NCBI GenBank assembly: GCA_963678705.1
Contig: CAVMBN010000163.1
Span: forward strand, 248,001 to 312,000
DNA length: 64,000 nt
Direction: 5' to 3'
From: Panorpa germanica
Lineage: Eukaryota > Arthropoda > Insecta > Mecoptera > Panorpidae
The notes under the pieces were generated by a model, which saw only the letters and a program-made list of their open reading frames with translations, was not told the DNA's origin and ran no database searches. The translations under genes were made by a program, and so were the position numbers. This document shows, one piece after another, positions 22,011 through 34,521 of this stretch. How positions within the stretch are numbered: the stretch's first letter is position 1; every line of letters starts with the position of its first letter.

Positions 22011-22350
22011 ACCTGTAATTCCCAATTTATTATATTGTTTTGAATTTAAAACATATTTATTTAAAGTAAACACTCTTAACGTGTTAAGTATTTTATAAAA
22101 ATAAAGATGAGAAGTTACTTATTCTAATGTTTGCATAATCGTTAAAATAATTCTATTTTTGTATATACGTTTATTATTCCTTAGTGCTAATATATGATTG
22201 CAAATGTTTATTTTCTATTATTACATTTTGTATTTAAGTCAATAGTAACAATAATGACGGTTAAGTTTCCATATGAACTGTATATTAACAATTTCGAATA
22301 TTCTCTATGAGACTGTAGACAGCTATGTTATTCACACCACTAGTTTCCAT

Positions 22351-22373
22351 CGCGCTGCTAGACCGCGCTGCTA
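22351..22373 (-). promoter_or_regulatory. Right terminal TAGCAGCGCG box pair
   Basis: Inverse copies at 22351-22360 and 22364-22373, with internal copies at 20402-20411, 20614-20623, 21543-21552 and 21755-21764. All are in the orientation expected from inverted ends. Confidence 0.6.
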
Positions 22374-22386
22374 ACTTCACCGACGT

Positions 22387-22395
22387 AAATTTGTC
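22387..22395. repeat. 9-bp target-site duplication, right copy
   Basis: AAATTTGTC immediately after the right tip CTTCACCGACGT. A 9-bp duplication is typical of Mutator-like elements. Confidence 0.95.
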
Positions 22396-23512
22396 GCATT
22401 AATTTTAAATCATCAAAATTTGATTTTTTCAGTTCTAGCGTAATTTGTACTTAAGTAAGTGCATGAGTGATTTTTAAATCTAAAGGAATTGTCCCCAATA
22501 TCACCTGCACCACTTCTGTAAATACAGTTCTGCAACAACGCGTCATCGTCAATGACATAGTTCTTTGCATGGAAGACCTGGAAGATTGATCCTGTAATAC
22601 CATGCTGAAGCACAATACACAACCATTGGCATAAATGCCCTCTTGTATAGTGTCGGCATAGTTGCCGAGTTTAAGCTTCATTCCGTCCTTGTGACACGCG
22701 CAAGGTGTGTTACAAGTTTATCATTCGTTGTTACCGTATTTGTTTCGTAGCTTTGTAGCTTCAAGAAACTACAGATTTTATCTATACCAGGTCGAGAACG
22801 GCTTTCTAGGGTTTCTGTACTATTTGCACCGATAATGATCACATTATCGTTAGCAAAACATACGTCTACACAACCTTTTGAGTGAGAAACACAGTTCTCG
22901 TCAAATACCATGTTCCAGAGCTCAGGCCCCATTACGGATCGCTGAGGACAACCTTTAGATAGTTGCCTTTTCATGGAACGGTAATCGGTTTGTAAAATAA
23001 AGTTCGACAATGAAAATAGTTCTCCATAGCGCAGTAGACGTACCTTTAGGTTTTTGCCGGTCTAATTCTTTGAAGGTCACTTGGCCATCGGACATCAACA
23101 AAGGCACACTGAATTTCTATAAATATCTCATATACATACTTGTACTTATGCCTACTTACTTACCATTTGTTTGTTACCATTGAATGTTTATAAACGATCA
23201 ATCACTATTTCCAAGAAAACCGCATATATTGTTCACTTAATCACTTATAACAATTAATACACTCTCATTATTATTTAAAACACGCATTTATATAAACTAA
23301 TTCTTGTGTTTTAATATTATTTATAGTTAATGTTATTCGACTTACTTGATAGTGGGCGGCAACCTTTTGTCTTCCGTATATTTGTTGTGTTTATATGAGG
23401 TCTTCCTTATATATCTCTACAGATTTCTTGAATTTTAAACCACTTGATGTTTAAGCACTAACACTAACCTAATTATTATCACTTTTTTTGTCTATCGCAC
23501 TTAATAATGTCT
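22396..23512. repeat. Satellite monomer M6, right part
   Basis: Remaining 1117 bp of the interrupted monomer, after the second copy of the 9-bp duplication. It carries nearly all of the RT remnant (23010-22413), class a, AFVDV type. Confidence 0.95.
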
Positions 23513-24999
23513 TATATCAAACATCAAAGTTACAAATTTGAGGTTATGTTTATAAGACCGCGTCGTGGTACGCGTAATGAAAAATTCGTTTTTAACACTG
23601 GTTTCCAACTGTCAAACTTTTGTAAAAACACTTTGTTTAGGGTAAATTAACACAAATTTAAAACAAACTTAAATACTTTTCGTTTGAAAAAGTATTCATA
23701 TAATTTATTTAATTTTTTTCCATAATTAATTTCTCACTTTTAATCACTTTTTTCACATAAAGTAGCAGGAGCCGATCACACACATAGTAGATAGGAACCA
23801 CTTGTGTTGCAAAGCAATATTAACGTCCTTGTAAACCAATACGTAGGTGTTCCTTTTTGTATTAAGTCCCATCTGTCTTGCCAGAGCTTATGCATATATA
23901 CATTCATCCTATTGGCAATATATTTGGTATCGTCTTTAGACTTTTATTTTACAGTCGCATTAACTTTAAATCCTCGAAATTTGTCGCATTAATTTTAAAT
24001 CATCAAAATTTGATTTTTTCAGTTCTAGCGTAATTTAAATTTGAGTAAGTGCATGAGTGATTTTTAAATCTAAAGAAATTGTCCCCAATATCACCTGCAC
24101 CACTTCTGTAGATACAGTTCTGCAACAACGCGTCATCGTCAATGACATAGTTCTTTGCATGTAAGATCTGGAAGATTGATCCTGTAATACCATGCCGAAG
24201 CACAATACACAACCATTGGCATAAATGCCCCCTTGTATAGTGTCTTCAAGAAACTACAGATTTTATATATAGCAGGTCGAGAACAGCTTTCTAGTTGTTC
24301 TGTACTATTTGCACCGATAAGGATCACATTATCGTTGGCAAAACATACGTTTACACAACCTTTCGAGTGAGAAACACAGTTCTCGTCGAATACCATGTTC
24401 CAGAGCTCATGCCTTATTACGGACCGCTGAGGACAACCTCAAGATAGTTGCCTTTTCATGGAACAGTAATCGGTTTGTAAAATTAATGTTCGACAATGAA
24501 AATAGTTCTCCATAGCGCAGTAGACGTACCTATAGGTTTTTGCCGGTCTAATTCTTTGAAGGTCACTTGGCCACCAGACATTATCAAAGGCACACTGAAT
24601 TTCTATAAATATCTCATGCACATACTTAAACTTATGCCTACTTACTTACCATTTGTTTGTTACCATTGAATGTTTATAAACGATCAATCACTATTTCCAA
24701 GAAAACCGCATATATTGTTCACTTAATCACTTATAACAATTAATACACTTTCTTTATTATTGCAAACACGCATTTATATAAACTAATTCTTATGTTTTAA
24801 TATTATTTATAGTTAATGTTAATCGACTTACTTGATAGTGGGCGGCAACCTTTTGTCTTCCGTATATTTGTAGTGTTTATATGAGGTCTTCCTTATATAG
24901 CTCTACAGATTTCTTGAATTTCTTAACCACTTGATGTTTTAGCACTAACACTAACCTAATTATTATCAATTTTTTTGTCTATCGCACTTATTAATGTCT
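23513..24999. repeat. Satellite monomer M7, internally deleted
   Basis: At 1487 bp this is the only short complete monomer. About 100 bp is missing near 24243, where TATAGTGTC runs directly into TTCAAGAAAC and fuses distant RT segments. Class c (TGA just before GCPQ). The spacer hairpin reads CGCGTCGTGGTACGCG instead of CGCGTGTACGCG. Confidence 0.9.
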
Positions 25000-26585
25000 T
25001 ATATTAAACATCAAAGTTACAATTTTGAGGTTATGTTTATAAGACCGCGTGTACGCGTAATGAAAAATTCGTTTTTAACACTATTTTCCAACTGTCAAAC
25101 TTTTGTAAAAACACTTTCTTTAGGGTAAATTAACACAAATTTAAAACAAACTTCAATACTTTTCGTTTGAAAAAGTATTCATATAATTTATTTAATTTTT
25201 TTCCGTAATTAATTTTTCACTTTTAATCACTTTTTTCACCTAAAGTAGCAGGAGCCGATCACACACATAGTAGATAGGAACCACTTGTGTTGCAAAGCAA
25301 TATTAACGTCCTTGTAAACCAATACGTAGGTCTTCCTTTTTGTATAAAGTCCCATCTGTCTTGCCAGATCTTATGCATATATGCATTCATCTCTTTGCAA
25401 TATATTTGGTATTGTCTCCAGACTTTTATCCTACAGCCGCATTAACTTTAAATCCTTGAAATTTTTCGCATTAATTTTAAATCATCGAAATTTGATTTTT
25501 TCAGTTCTAGCGTAATTTGTACTTGAGTAAGTGCATGAGTGATTTTTAAATCTAATGGAATTGTCCCCAATATCACTTGCACCACTTTTGTAGATACAGT
25601 TCTGCAACAACGCGTCATCGTCAATAACATAGTTCTTTGCATGGAAAATCTGGAAGATTGATCCTGTAATACCATGCTGAAGCACAATACACAACCATTA
25701 GCATAAATGCCCCCTTGTATAGTGTCGGCATAGTTGCCGAGTTTAAGCTTAATTCCGTCCTTGTGACACGCGCAAGGTGTGTTACAAGTTTATCATTCGT
25801 TGTTACCGTATTTGTTTTGTAGCTTTTTAGCTTCAAGAAACTACAGATTTTATCTATACCAGGTCGAGAACGGCTTTCTAGTTGTTCTGTACTATTTGCA
25901 CCGATAATGATCACATTATCGTTAGCAAAACATACGTCTACACAACCTTTTGAGTGAGAAACACAGTTCTCGTCAAATACCATGTTCCAGAGCTCAGGCC
26001 CCATTACGGAACGCTGAGGTCAACATTTAGATAGTTGCCTTTTCATGGAACGGTAATCGGTTTGTAAAATTAATGTTCGACAATGAAAATAGTTCTCCAT
26101 AGCGCAGTAGACGTACCTACAGGTTTTTGCCGGTCTAATTCTTTGAAGGTCACTTGGCCACCGGACATCAACAAAGGCACACTGAATTTCTATAAATATC
26201 TCATATACATACTTGTACTTATGCCTACTTACTTACCATTTGTTTGTTACCATTGAATGTTCATAAACGATCAATCACTATTTCCAAGAAAACCGCATAT
26301 ATTGTTCACTTAATCACTTATAACAATTAATACACTCTCATTATCATTTAAAACACGCATTTATATAAACTAATTCTTGTGTTTTAATATTATTTATAGT
26401 TAATGTTATTCGACTTACTTGATAGTGCGCGGCAACCTTTTGTCTTCCGTATATTTGTAGTGTTTATATGAGGTCTTCCTTATATATCTCTACAGATTTC
26501 TTGAATTTTAAACCACTTGATGTTTAAGCACTAACACTAACCTAATTATTATCACTTTTTTTGTCTATCGCACTTAATAATGTCT
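25000..26585. repeat. Satellite monomer M8
   Basis: Class b, AFVDV type, like the monomers left of the transposon. The RT frame is open 26004-25621. Confidence 0.9.
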
Positions 26586-28174
26586 TATATCAAACATCAA
26601 AGTTACAAATTTGAGGTTATGTTTATAAGACCGCGTCGCGGTACGCGTAATGAAAAATTCGTTTTTAACACTGGTTTCCAACTGTCAAACTTTTGTAAAA
26701 ACACTTTGTTTAGGGTAAATTAACACAAATTTAAAACAAACTTAAATACTTTTCGTTTGAAAAAGTATTCATATAATTTATTTAATTTTTTTCCATAATT
26801 AATTTCTCACTTTTAATCACTTTTTTCACCTAAAGTAGCAGGAGCCGATCACACACATAGTAGATAGGAACCACTTGTGTTGCAAAGCAATATTAATGTC
26901 CTTGTAAACCAATACGTAGGTCTTCCTTTTTGTATTAAGTCCCATCTGTCTTGCCAAATCTCATGCATATATGCATTCATCTCTTTGCAATATATTTGGT
27001 ATTGTCTCCAGACTTTTATCCTACAGCCGCATTAACTTCAAATCCTTGAAATTTTTCGCATTAATTTTAAATCATCGAAATTTGATTTTTTCAGTTCTAG
27101 CGTAATTTGTACTTGAGTAAGTGCATGAGTGATTTTTAAATCTAATGGAATTGTCCCCAATATCACTTGCACCACTTTTGTAGATACAGTTCTGCAACAA
27201 CGCGTCATCGTCAGTAACATAGTTCTTTGCATGGAAGATCTGGAAGATTAATCCTGTAATACCATGCCGAAGCACAATACACAACCATTAGCATAAATGC
27301 CCCCTTGTATAGTGTCGGCATAGTTGCCGAGTTTAAGCTTAATTCCGTCCTTGTGACACGCGCAAGGTGTGTTACAATTTTATCATTCGTTGTTACCGTA
27401 TTTGTTTTGTAGCTTTCTAGCTTCAAGAAACTACAGATTTTATCTATAGCAGGTCGAGAACGGCTTTCTAGTTGTTCTGTACTATTTGAACCTATATGGA
27501 TCACATTATCGTTGGCAAAACATACGTCTACACAACCTTTTGAGTGAGAAACACAGTTTTCGTTAAATATCATGTTCCAGAGCTCAGGCCCCATTACGGA
27601 TCGCTGAGGACAACCTTTAGATAGTTGCCTTTTTATGAAACGGTAATCGGTTTGTAAAATTAATGTTCGACAATGAAAATAGTTCTCCATAGCGCAGTAG
27701 ACGTACCTAGAGGTTTTTGCCGGTCTAATTCTATGAAGGTCACTTGGCCACCAGACATTATCAAAGGCACACTGAATTTCTATAAATATCTCATATACAT
27801 ACTTGTACTTATGCCTACTTACTTACTATTTGTTTGTTACCATTGAATGTTCATAAACGATCAATCACTATTTCCAACAAAACCGCATATATTGTTCACT
27901 TAATCACTTATAACAATTAATACACTCTCATTATTATTTAAAACACGCATTTATATAAACTAATTCTTGTGTTTTAATATTACTTATAGTTAATGTTAAT
28001 CGACTTACTTGATAGTGGGCGGCAACCTTTTGTCTTCCGTATATTTGTAGTGTTTATATGAGGTCTTCCTTACATAGCTCTACAGATTTCTAGAATTTCT
28101 AACCACTTCATGTTTTAGCACTAACACTAACTTAATTATTATTATTTTTTTGTCTATCGCACTTATTAATGTCT
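26586..28174. repeat. Satellite monomer M9
   Basis: Class a, AFDNV type. It has one of the best preserved RT frames (see the RT fragment entry). The spacer hairpin has the expanded form CGCGTCGCGGTACGCG, shared only with M7. Confidence 0.9.
27038..27795 (-). pseudogene. R1-clade-like RT fragment in M9 (best preserved)
   Basis: One continuous minus-strand frame runs from about 27795 through YEIFIEIQCAFDNVWWPSDL, RYVYCAMENYFHCRTLILQT, KGCPQRSVMGPELWN, CFANDNVIHIG and the thumb to CKELCY at 27211. A second frame (27232-27038) carries the RTVST.VVQVILGTIPLDL block. Motif A has Glu where RTs have the catalytic Asp (IEIQ for x-D-I-x), and motif C has Asn for the first Asp of A/DD. It is therefore a non-functional fossil. 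The clade call is by eye from motif similarity. Confidence 0.8.
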
Positions 28175-29759
28175 TATATCAAACATCAAAGTTACAATTT
28201 TGAGGTTATGTTTATAAGACCGCGTGTACGCATAATGAAGAATTCGTTTTTAACACTGGTATCCAACTGTCAAACTTTTGTAAAAACACTTTGTTTAGGG
28301 TAAATTAACACAAATTTAAAACAAACTTAAATACTTTTCGTTTGAAAAAGTATTCATATAATTTATTTAATTTTGTTCCGTAATTATTTTCTCACTTTTA
28401 ATCACTTTTTTCACCTAAAGTAGCAGGAGCCGATCACACACATAGTAGATAGGAACCACTTGTGTTGCAAAGCAATATTAACGTCCTTGTAAACCAAGAC
28501 GTAGGTCTTCCTTTTGTATTAAGTCTTATCTGTCTTGCCAGAGCTTATGCATATATACATTTATCCCTTTGGCAATATATTTGGTATCGTCTCCAGACTT
28601 TTATCTTACAGTCGCATTAACTTTAAATCCTCGAAATTTGTCGCATTAATTTTAAATCATCAAAATTTGATTTTTTCAGTTCTAGCGTAATTTGAATTTA
28701 AGTAAGTGCATGAGTGATTTTAAATCTAAAGGAATTGTCCCCAATATCACCTGCACCACTTCTGTAGATACAGTTCTGCAACAACGCGTCATCGTCAATG
28801 ACATAGTTCTTTGCATGTAAGATCTGGAAGATTGATCCTGTAATACCATGCCGAAGCACAATACACAACCATTGGCATAAATGCCCCCTTGTAGAGTGTC
28901 GGCATAGTTGCCGAGTTCAAGCTTTATTCCGTCCTTGTGACACGTGCAAGGTGTGTTACAAGTTTATCATTCGTTGTTACTGTATTTGTTTCGTAGCTTT
29001 GTAGCTTCAAGAAACTAAAATTTTATACATAGCAGGTCGAGAACAGCTTCCTAGTTGTTCTGTACTATTTGCACCGATAAGGATCACATTTTCGTTGGCA
29101 AAACATACGTTTACACAACCTTTCGAGTAAGAAACACAGTTCTCGTCGAATACCATGTTCCAGAGCTCAGGCCTTATTACGGACCGCTAAGGACAACCTC
29201 AAGATAGTTGCCTTTTCATGGAACAGTAATCGGTTTGTAAAATTAATGTTCGACAATGAAAATAGTTCTCCATAGCGCAGTAGATGTACCTATAGGTTTT
29301 TGCCGGTCTAATTCTTTGAAGGTAACTTGGCCACCAGACATTATCAAAGGCACACTGAATTTCTATAAATATCTCATGTACATACTTAAACTTATGCCTA
29401 CTTACTTACCATTTGTTTGTTACCATTGAATGTTTATAAACGATCAATCACTATTTCCAAGAAAACCGCATATATTGTTCACTTTATCACTTATAACAAT
29501 TAATACACTCTCTTTATTATTTCAAACACGCATTTATATAAACTAATTCTTATGTTTTAATATTATTTATAGTTAATGTTTATCGACTTACTTGATAGTG
29601 GGCGGCAACCTTTTGTCTTCCGTATATTTGTAGTGTTTATATGAGGTCTTCCTTATATAGCTCTACAGATTTCTTGAATTTCTTAACCACTTGATGTTTT
29701 AGCACTAACACTAACCTAATTGTTATCAATTTTTTTGTCTATCGCACTTATTAATGTCT
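28175..29759. repeat. Satellite monomer M10
   Basis: Class c. A small deletion in the RT (AAACTAAAATTTTATACATAG, about 29013) is closely matched by M14, four monomers away. Confidence 0.9.
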
Positions 29760-31346
29760 TATATTAAACATCAAAGTTACAATTTTGAGGTTATGTTTAT
29801 AAGACCGCGTGTACGCGTAATGAAAAATTCGTTTTTAACACTTATTTTCAACTGTCAAACTTTTGTAAAAACACTTTCTTTAGGGTAAATTAACACAAAT
29901 TTAAAACAAACTTTAATACTTTTCGTTTGAAAAAGTATTCATATAATTTATTTAATTTTTTTCCGTAATTAATTTCTCACTTTTAATCACTTTTTTCACC
30001 TAAAGTAGCAGGAGCCGATCACACACATAGTAGATAGGAACCACTTGTGTTGCAAAGCAATATTAACGTCCTTGTAAACCAATACGTAGGTCTTCCTTTT
30101 TGTATTAAGTCTCATCTGTCTTGCCAGATCTTATGCATATATGCATTCATCTCTTTGCAATATATTTGGTATTGTCTCCAGACTTTTATCCTACAGCCGC
30201 ATTAACTTCAAATCCTTGAAATTTTTCGCATTAATTTTAAATCATCAAAATTTCATTTTTTCAGTTCTAGCGTAATTTGTACTTGAGTAAGTGCATGAGT
30301 GATTTTTAAATCTAATGGAATTGTCCCCAATATCACTTGCACCACTTTTGTAGATACAGTTCTGCAACAACGCGTCATCGTCAATAACATAGTTCTTTGC
30401 ATGGAAGATCTGGAAGATTGATCCTGTAATACCATGCCGAAGCACAATACACAACCATTAACATAAATGCCCCCTTGTATAGTGTCGGCATAGTTGCCGA
30501 GTTTAAGCTTCATTCCGTCTTTGTGACACGCGCAAGGTGTGTTACAAGTTTATCATTCGTTGTTACCGTATTTGTTTTGTAGCTTTCTAGCTTCAAGAAA
30601 CTACAGATTTTATTTATAGCAGGTCGAGAACGGCTTTCTAGTTGTTCTGTACTATTTGAACCGATATGGATCACATTATCGTTGGCAAAACATACGTCTA
30701 CACAACCTTTTGAGTGAGAAACACAGTTTTCGTCAAATACCATGTTCCAGAGCTCAGGCCCCATTACGGATCGCTGAGGACAACCTTTAGATAGTTGCCT
30801 TTTCATGGAACATAAATCGGTTTGTAAAATTAATGTTCGACAATGAAAATAGTTCTCCATAGCGCAGTAGACGTACCTAGAGGTTTTTGCCGGCCTAATT
30901 CTTTGAAGGTCACTTGGGCACCAGACATTATCAAAGGCACACTGAATTTCTATAAATCTCTCATATACATACTTGTACTTATGCCTACTTACTTACCATT
31001 TGTTTGTAACCATTGAATGTTCATAAACGATCAATCACTATTTCCAACAAAACCGCATATATTGTTCACTTAATCACTTATAACAATTAATACACTCTCA
31101 TTATTATTTAAAACACGCGTTTATATAAACTAATTCTTGTGTTTTAATATTATTTATAGTTAATGTTAATCGACTTACTTGATAGTGGGCGGCAACCTTT
31201 TGTCTTCCGTATATTTGTAGTGTTTATATGAGGTCTTCCTTATATAGCTCTACAGATTTCTAGAATTTCTAAACCACTTTATGTTTTAGCACTAACACTA
31301 ACTTAATTATTATTACTTTTTTTGTCTATCGCACTTATTAATGTCT
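29760..31346. repeat. Satellite monomer M11
   Basis: Class a (RT open 30860-30510), with the QTDLCSMKRQ variant later seen in M15, M20, M22 and M27. Confidence 0.9.
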
Positions 31347-32934
31347 TATATCAAACATCAAAGTTACAATTTTGAGGTTATGTTTATAAGACCGCGTGTA
31401 CGCGTAATGAAAAATTCGTTTTTAACACTGGTATCCAACTGTCAAACTTTTGTAAAAACACTTTGTTTAGGGTAAATTAACACAAATTTAAAACAAACTT
31501 AAATACTTTTCGTTTGAAAAAGTATTCATATAATTTATTTAATTTTGATCCGTAATTAATTTCTCACTTTTAATCACTTTTTTCACCTAAAGTAGCAGGA
31601 GCCGATCACACACATAGTAGATAGGAACCACTTGTGTTGCAAAGCAATATTAACGTCTTTGTAAACCAATACGTAGGTCTTCCTTTTTGTATTAAGTCCC
31701 ATCTGTCTTGCCAGAGCTTATGCATATATACATTCATCCCTTTGGCAATATATTTGGTATCGTCTCCAGACTTTTATCTTACAGTCGCATTAACTTTAAA
31801 TCCTAAAAATTTGTCGCATTGATTTTAAATCATCAAAATTTGATTTTTTCAGTTCTAGCGTAATTTGAATTTGAGTAAGTGCATAAGTGATTTTTAAATC
31901 TACAGGAATTGTCCTCAATATCACCTGCACCACTTCTGTAGATACAGTTCTGCAACAACGCGTCATCGTCAATGACATAGTTCTTTGCATGTAAGATCTG
32001 GAAGATTGATCCTGTAATACCATGCCGAAGCACAATACACAACCATTGGCATAAATGCCCCCTTGTATAGTGTCGGCATAGTTGCCGAGTTTAAGCTTTA
32101 TTCCGTCCTTGTGACACGTGCAAGGTGTGTTACAAGTTTATCATTCGTTGTTACTGTATTTGTTTCGTAGCTTTGTAGCTTCAAGAAACTACAGATTTTA
32201 TATATAGCAGGTCGAGAACAGCTTTCTAGTTGTTCTCTACTATTTGCAACGATAAGGATCACATTATCGTTGGCAAAACATACGTTTACACAACCTTTCG
32301 AGTGAGAAACACAGTTCTCGTCGAATACCATGTTCCAGAGCTCAGGCCTAATTACGGACCGCTGAGGACAACCTCAAGATAGTTGCCTTTTCATGGAACA
32401 GTAATCGGTTTGTAAAATTAATGTTCGACAATGAAAATAGTTCTCCATAGCGCAGTAGACGTACCTATAGGTTTTTGTAGGTCTAATTCTTTGAAGGTCA
32501 CTTGGCCACCAGACATTATCAAAGGCACACTAAATTTCTATAAATATCTCATGTACATACTTGGACTTATGCCTACTTACTTACCATTTGTTTGTTACTA
32601 TTGAATGTTCATAAACGATCAATCACTATTTCCAAGAAAACAGCATATATTGTTCACTTAATCACTTATAACAATTAATACACTCTCTTTATTATTTTAA
32701 ACACGCATTTATATAAACTAATTCTTATGTTTTAATATTATTTATAGTTAATGTTAATCGACTTACTTGATAGTGGGCGGCAACCTTTTGTCTTCCGTAT
32801 ATTTGTAGTGTTTATATGAGGTCTTCCTTATATAGCTCTACAGATTTCTTGAATTTCTTAACTACTTGATGTTTTAGCACTAACACTAACCTAATTATTA
32901 TCAATTTTTTTGTCTATCGCACTTATTACTGTCT
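31347..32934. repeat. Satellite monomer M12
   Basis: Class c. Close relative of M21 and M28: shares GTTTTTGTAGGTC near 32470 and CATGATTTTTAAATC-type variants. Confidence 0.9.
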
Positions 32935-34521
32935 TATATCAAACATCAAAGTTACAAATTTGAGGTTATGTTTATAAGAACGCGTGTACGCGTAATGAAA
33001 AATTCGTTTTTAACACTGGTTTCCAACTGTCAAACTTTTGTAAAAACACTTTCTTTAGGGTAAATTAACACAAATTTAAAACAAACTTCAATACTTTTCG
33101 TTTGAAAAAGTATTCATATAATTTATTTAATTTTTTTCCCTAATTAATTTCTCACTTTTAATCACTTTATTCACCTAAAGTAGCAGGAGCCGATCACACA
33201 CATAGTAGATAGGAACCACTTGTGTTGCAAAGCAATATTAACGTCCTTGTAAACCAATACGTAGGTCTTCCTTTTTGTATTAAGTCCCATCTGTCTTGCC
33301 AGATCTTATGCATATATGCATTCATCTCTTTGCAATATATTTGGTATTATCTCTAGACTTTTATCCTACAGCCGCATTACCTTCAAATCCTTGAAATTTT
33401 TCGCATTAATTTTAAATCATCAAAATTTGATTTTTTCAGTTCTAGCGTAATTTGTACTTGAGTAAGTGCATGAGTGTTTTTTAAATCTAATGGAATTGTC
33501 CCCAATATCACTTGCACCACTTTTTTAGATACAGTTCTGCAACAACGGGTCATCGTCAATAACATAGTTCTTTGCATGGAAGATCTGGAAGATTGATCCT
33601 GTAATACCATGCCGAAGCACAATACACAACCATTAGCATAAATGCCCCCTTGTATATTGTCGGCATAGTTGCCGAGTTTAAGCTTCATTCCGTCCTTCTG
33701 ACACGCGCAAGGTGTGTTACAAGTTTATCATTCGTTGTTACCGTATTTGTTTTGTAGCTTTTTAGCTTCAAGAAACTACAGATTTTATCTATAGCAGGTC
33801 GAGAACAGCTTTCTAGTTGTTCTGTACCATTTGAACCGATATGGATCACATTATCGTTGGCAAAACATACGTCTACACAACCTTTTGAGTGAGAAATACA
33901 GTTTTCGTCAAATACCATGTTCCAGAGCTCAGGCCCCATTACGGATCGCTGAGGACAACCTTTAGATAGTTGCCTTTTCATGGAGCGGTAACCGGTTTGT
34001 AAAATTAATGTTCGACAATAAAAATAGTTCTCCATAGCGCAGTAGACATACCTAGAGGTTTTTGCCGGTCTAATTCTTTGAAGGTCACTTGGCCACCAGA
34101 CATTATCAAAGGCACACTGAATTTCTATAAATATCTCATATACATACTTGTACTTATGCCTACTTACTTACCATTTGTTTGTTACCATTAAATGTTCATA
34201 AACGATCAATCACTATTTCCAACAGAACCGCATATATTGTTCACTTAATCACTTATAACAATTAATAAACTCTCATTATTATTTAAAACACGCATTTATA
34301 TAAACTAATTCTTGTGTTTTAATATTATTTATAGTTAATGTTAATCGACTTACTTGATAGTGGGCGGCAACCTTTTGTCTTCCGTATATTTGTAGTGTTT
34401 ATATGAGGTCTTCCTTATATAGCTCTACAGATTTCTAGAATTTCTAAACCACTTCATGTTTTAGCACTAACACTAACTTAATTATTATTACTTTTTTTGT
34501 CTATCGCACTTATTAATGTCC
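32935..34521. repeat. Satellite monomer M13
   Basis: Class a (RT open 34035-33685). Shares TTTCCAACAGAACCGC with the end of M19. Confidence 0.9.

Larger units (their letters stand above)
8405..22386. mobile_element. 14-kb MULE-like DNA transposon
   Basis: The ends ACGTCGGTGAAGTTAGCAGC... are inverted and identical over about the first 100 bp, flanked by a perfect 9-bp duplication. Excising 8405-22386 plus one duplication copy restores a 1586-bp satellite monomer. It carries long inverted repeats rich in a 179-bp tandem unit, a DDE transposase-like gene and a Ulp1-type protease gene on the plus strand, and an SGNH-hydrolase-like gene on the minus strand. MULEs are the family known for 8-10 bp duplications, long inverted repeats, a CxxH motif between the second Asp and the Glu, and sometimes Ulp1 cargo. 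Genes carry stops, so autonomy is doubtful, although the ends look young. Confidence 0.9.
19058..22386 (-). repeat. Right terminal inverted repeat
   Basis: Inverse copy of the left end, about 3.3 kb. It lacks the 229-bp block and has fewer array units. It keeps a segment near 19380-19415 (GGGAATCCCC...) that the left copy has lost. Homology stops just after codon 15 of the transposase start. Confidence 0.85.

Noticed and set aside
8405..22386. Maverick/Polinton or virus-derived element because of the cysteine protease
   Set aside because: There is no polymerase B, integrase, ATPase or capsid gene, the duplication is 9 bp and not 6, and the transposase is DDE with a CxxH motif. The protease reads as Ulp1-type.
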